The position numbers and the translations under genes are program-made. Shown here piece after piece: positions 61,859 to 64,000 of a stretch of DNA of 64,000 bases. Location: assembly GCF_001264245.1 (NCBI RefSeq), contig NZ_CP011339.1:1426001-1490000 (forward strand). The letters run 5' to 3'. Under the pieces are notes generated by a model. The model saw only the letters and a program-made list of their open reading frames with translations, ran no database searches and was not told the origin of the DNA. Source of the stretch: Microcystis panniformis FACHB-1757. Its GTDB lineage: Bacteria; Cyanobacteriota; Cyanobacteriia; Cyanobacteriales; Microcystaceae. The first letter of the stretch is position 1, and the number at the start of each line of letters is the position of its first letter.

Positions 61859-62647
61859 ATGACAAAAATACGGAGATACACCATTCCTAGCGCTGCTGTT
61901 CTGGCTGTTGCTGCTGGCGTAGGCCTCGCCACTGCGCCAGCACAAGCCGCAATGGTAGCCTATAACGGCTGTGCAAGTACCTCATTCTGTACACTCACCG
62001 AGCTACTTGCCGGTGGTTCCATCACAGTTGATGAGGACGGAAATGGCACAATTGAGAAAACCTTCGACAATTGGATGAATTACGAGTTTACGAAAAGTCC
62101 TATGGCTAATCCTGTGGCCGATCCCCTAGACAACATTCAAGTGAGTGCAACCGGCACTTACATTCCTGGTGTCTCTGGTAGTGCTACTCTCAATTACACT
62201 ATTGTTGGTGGCATAAACCTAGCTCCGCCGAGCGGGAATGCCAACTGGACTGCTGGTATCTCCTTCGAATTCGACGTCACATCCGCTGGATATGTCCCAA
62301 TGACTCGCCAGATAGATGCCATAACAGGTGCTTCAGTTACAGGACCCACTACGGGAACACTTAGTAATGTGGCCTTCAATGGTGCAACGCTTATGGGCAG
62401 CAATGCATCCGCTACCCCTAGCAACCCTGAGACTGACACTATGTCGTTCGCACCAACAAACACGCTTGCGATCATGAACAACCTGAGTTTGTTAGCTCGC
62501 CGGACTACTGCAATACCTGGAACCGCCAGCGTCACGACTTTCTCACAAACCTTCACCCAGGCGGTTATTCCCGAACCGGGTACTGTTGTTGGACTGCTGG
62601 TTGTTGGTGGCTTAGGTCTGGCGATGAAACGCAAGCAACAGGGATAA
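61859..62647 (+). CDS. PEP-CTERM sorting-domain protein
   Basis: 262-residue secreted protein. A signal peptide (MTKIRRYTIPSAAVLAVAAG, cleavage near AQA-AM at about residue 31) is followed by a serine/threonine-, glycine- and asparagine-rich domain and ends with VIPEPGTVVGLLVVGGLGLA and MKRKQQG: the PEP motif, one hydrophobic helix and basic tail recognised by exosortase. Exosortase-sorted proteins are linked to exopolysaccharide and cell-surface structure. The gene is preceded by a TCTGCGGAGATTTCTGTAAG leader and followed by a terminator. Confidence 0.88.
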   Translation: MTKIRRYTIPSAAVLAVAAGVGLATAPAQAAMVAYNGCASTSFCTLTELLAGGSITVDEDGNGTIEKTFDNWMNYEFTKSPMANPVADPLDNIQVSATGTYIPGVSGSATLNYTIVGGINLAPPSGNANWTAGISFEFDVTSAGYVPMTRQIDAITGASVTGPTTGTLSNVAFNGATLMGSNASATPSNPETDTMSFAPTNTLAIMNNLSLLARRTTAIPGTASVTTFSQTFTQAVIPEPGTVVGLLVVGGLGLAMKRKQQG

Positions 62648-62706
62648 CTGAGCTTGGCTTCAGGACAACTTTGAGCAGAGACATCGTAGCTGCTTGCATT
62701 GAAACT

Positions 62707-62728
62707 CCGTCCTTTGGGGGCGGTTTTT
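62707..62728 (+). terminator. Terminator after the PEP-CTERM gene
   Basis: CCGTCC, loop TTTGG and GGGCGG followed by TTTTT, 60 bp after the stop. Confidence 0.75.
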
Positions 62729-62780
62729 AATTAGGGTATGCTGAACGAACCCGCGTCAGTCCCCACAGGAGAAACTTTTT

Positions 62781-62967
62781 GGTTCTTCGTTACTTGGTAT
62801 GGTTCGATAGGGGGGCATAAATCGACTAAATCCTTATCTGGCAAGAGACTTAATTGATTAGTTCGCTCTAGAGCAAAAACAATTGACAAAAATCGCTAAA
62901 TGCCTTTCTATATAAGGGTTCCATCCCTTATAACTCCCGTCCATTGCATAACACAAACCGAAGAGCC
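62781..62967. mobile_element. ISL3-type MITE, 187 bp, part of an inverted segment
   Basis: Same length as 30929-31115 but in the opposite orientation: GGTTCTTCGTTACTTGGTAT to ACCGAAGAGCC. Its left flank is not the expected 8-bp duplicate because of the later inversion. Confidence 0.9.
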
Positions 62968-63285
62968 GAGTATATTCTCGGCTAGTCTTTTCGTATAGGT
63001 TCGTTTCTTGGCGACAAAATCTAACTCTTCGCTAAAGGGTTTCTGACAATTATCGCACTTAAATTGACGACGATTAACCTGTAGGTACACTGGTTGTCCT
63101 GAGATTGGTAAATCTTTGACTAAATGTCGATGATTTTGGTGGAGTTTATCGCTCTCTAACCCACAACGAGGACAGGTTGCTTTTTGATTTTTCGATTCGA
63201 TTCGGCAAACTATACCGATATTTTCTAGGTGTAGATAGCCTTGAATACAGGTTCCTTTTAGGTTCAAAAATTTGTCAAGTATCAT
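62968..63285 (-). pseudogene. ISL3 family transposase, N-terminal part (inverted)
   Basis: ATG 63285 begins MILDKFLNLKGTCIQGYLHL; a zinc-finger region CPRCGLESDKLH and CDNCQKPFSEELDF lies at about residues 38-85 and precedes YTKRLAENIL. At codon 105 the sequence stops at the MITE; the remainder of the protein is on the opposite strand from 63467. Confidence 0.9.
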
Positions 63286-63441
63286 AAGTAAAATAATCTC
63301 GTTTTTGGCTATTATATCAAATCTTAACTCAATTGTCTATCTTTTGGTATTAACCTGTTTGTGCCTTAAGTCCTTCCCTGTATGGATTTCAGCTACTTTT
63401 GAGCGTAGGCGCTCTCATCGAATTTTATTTTAAGTTAATTA

Positions 63442-63466
63442 TTTGCATAACAATTCCCGAAGAGCC
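63442..63466 (-). repeat. Left terminal inverted repeat of the ISL3 element
   Basis: On the minus strand GGCTCTTCGGGAATTGTTAT: the outer end of the ISL3 element. It now faces the C-terminal part of the transposase instead of genomic DNA. Confidence 0.88.
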
Positions 63467-64000
63467 ATATACTCGAACAATTAAAAGAAGGAGATATTTT
63501 AAATGTTAGTCGAAGAAATGACGTAACGGAAGAAGAGATTCAAAGAATGATAGAGGACATAGCTGAAGAAATTACAGAGACAGACCTATCGAAATTAAAA
63601 AGACTAGGAATTGACGAAATCGCTCTAGTCAAAGGACAAAAAAATTACTGTGCGGTTTTAGTAAATTTAGATACGGGAAAACTAATAGCTATTCTAGAGA
63701 AGCGAACACAAGAAGAATTGAGGGAAACGCTTACAGGGTGGGGAAAAGAGGTGTTAGAGCAAATTGAAGAAGTCAGCATAGACCTTTGGTTGCCCTATAA
63801 AAATTTGGTGAAAGAATTGATGCCATCGGCCGAGGTAGTCGCCGATAGATTCCATGTAATGAAACAAATTAATCAAGAGTTAGACGAACAAAGAAAAGCA
63901 GAAAAAAGAGCCGTAGAAGCGCAGAAAAATAAAAAACAGAAAGCGGAAAAAGAAGCGAAGCTAGAAGTTTTAAAGCGAAGTAAATATAGCTTGTTAAAAA
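63467..64000 (+). pseudogene. ISL3 family transposase, C-terminal part (runs off the window)
   Basis: ATATACTCGAACAATTAAAA begins exactly where the minus-strand part ends: RLAENIL joins to LEQLKEGDILNVSRRNDVT and EEEIQRMIEDIAEEITETDL. The DDE_Tnp_ISL3 region follows with IDEIALVKGQKNYCAVLVNL (first D) and AEVVADRFHVMKQINQELDE (second D). The third catalytic residue is beyond the window. Confidence 0.88.

Overview
The window looks like a chromosome segment of a bloom-forming unicellular cyanobacterium, most likely Microcystis aeruginosa or a close relative; the genus is an inference. The cyanobacterial assignment itself rests on photosystem genes (psbX, psbI, psaK, psaE), ferredoxin-thioredoxin reductase catalytic subunit, a complete kaiABC clock cluster, DUF1816/DUF3769/DUF4336/DUF6391-type proteins and many GCGATCGC (HIP1-like) octamers. 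The Microcystis-like character comes from the very high load of insertion sequences, MITEs, 7-bp tandem arrays and toxin-antitoxin or defence genes scattered between housekeeping genes.

Layout. 1-1348: 5' part of ftsH. 1349-3325: tandem MITEs, a restriction-enzyme-like remnant and a Dam-family methylase. 3361-12607: small conserved genes (psbX, comF, DUF1816, ftrC, DUF309), then a lipopolysaccharide-transport group (lptA-like, lptB, lptF/G-like, and after rsmI and psbI an LptD-like DUF3769 protein). 12830-14367: dead ISAs1-type element that carries a MITE. 14750-16865: FAD oxidoreductase and cytidine deaminase. 16905-31157: accessory region with an AbiJ-like protein, several VapBC-type pairs, a GTPase plus two-helix membrane protein pair, a GTPase-DUF697 protein, and a frameshifted type-ISP restriction-modification gene interrupted by a MITE; psaK, rpmB and an amino-acid permease sit among them. 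31908-34723: secA with an apparent frameshift. 35334-37157: AAA ATPase plus DUF4276 (TOPRIM-like) pair between related repeats. 37721-47912: ispF, a DUF2281/PIN pair, argS, a Mo-nitrogenase C-terminal-domain protein, a DndD/SMC-like ATPase with a small partner, rsmE, DUF6391 and psaE. 47989-49669: a long 7-bp array split by an IS630 element and a MITE. 49871-52028: second ISAs1 copy and a third degenerate one. 52103-55904: sulfotransferase, an LPG-synthase-like membrane protein, an IS630-type element and a duplicated 3' gene end. 55923-61643: kaiC, kaiB, kaiA and a divergent hybrid histidine kinase with degenerate receivers. 61859-62647: PEP-CTERM protein. 62781-64000: an ISL3-family element in which a 187-bp MITE inserted and a 686-bp segment then inverted.

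How the parts work together. The lpt genes form a transport route for lipopolysaccharide from the inner membrane to the outer membrane. KaiA, KaiB and KaiC form the circadian oscillator, and the neighbouring kinase is a candidate input or output component. The AbiJ-like, type-ISP, AAA-DUF4276, Dam and VapBC-type genes form a dispersed defence or addiction repertoire. At least three transposon families have been active (ISAs1, IS630/Tc1-like with TA target duplications, ISL3 with 8-bp duplications), and non-autonomous derivatives explain most long intergenic stretches. Single-base frameshifts, often in homopolymers (secA, the type-ISP gene, the gene before DUF6391), may be sequencing errors and should be read with caution. 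I saw no rRNA, tRNA or CRISPR array.
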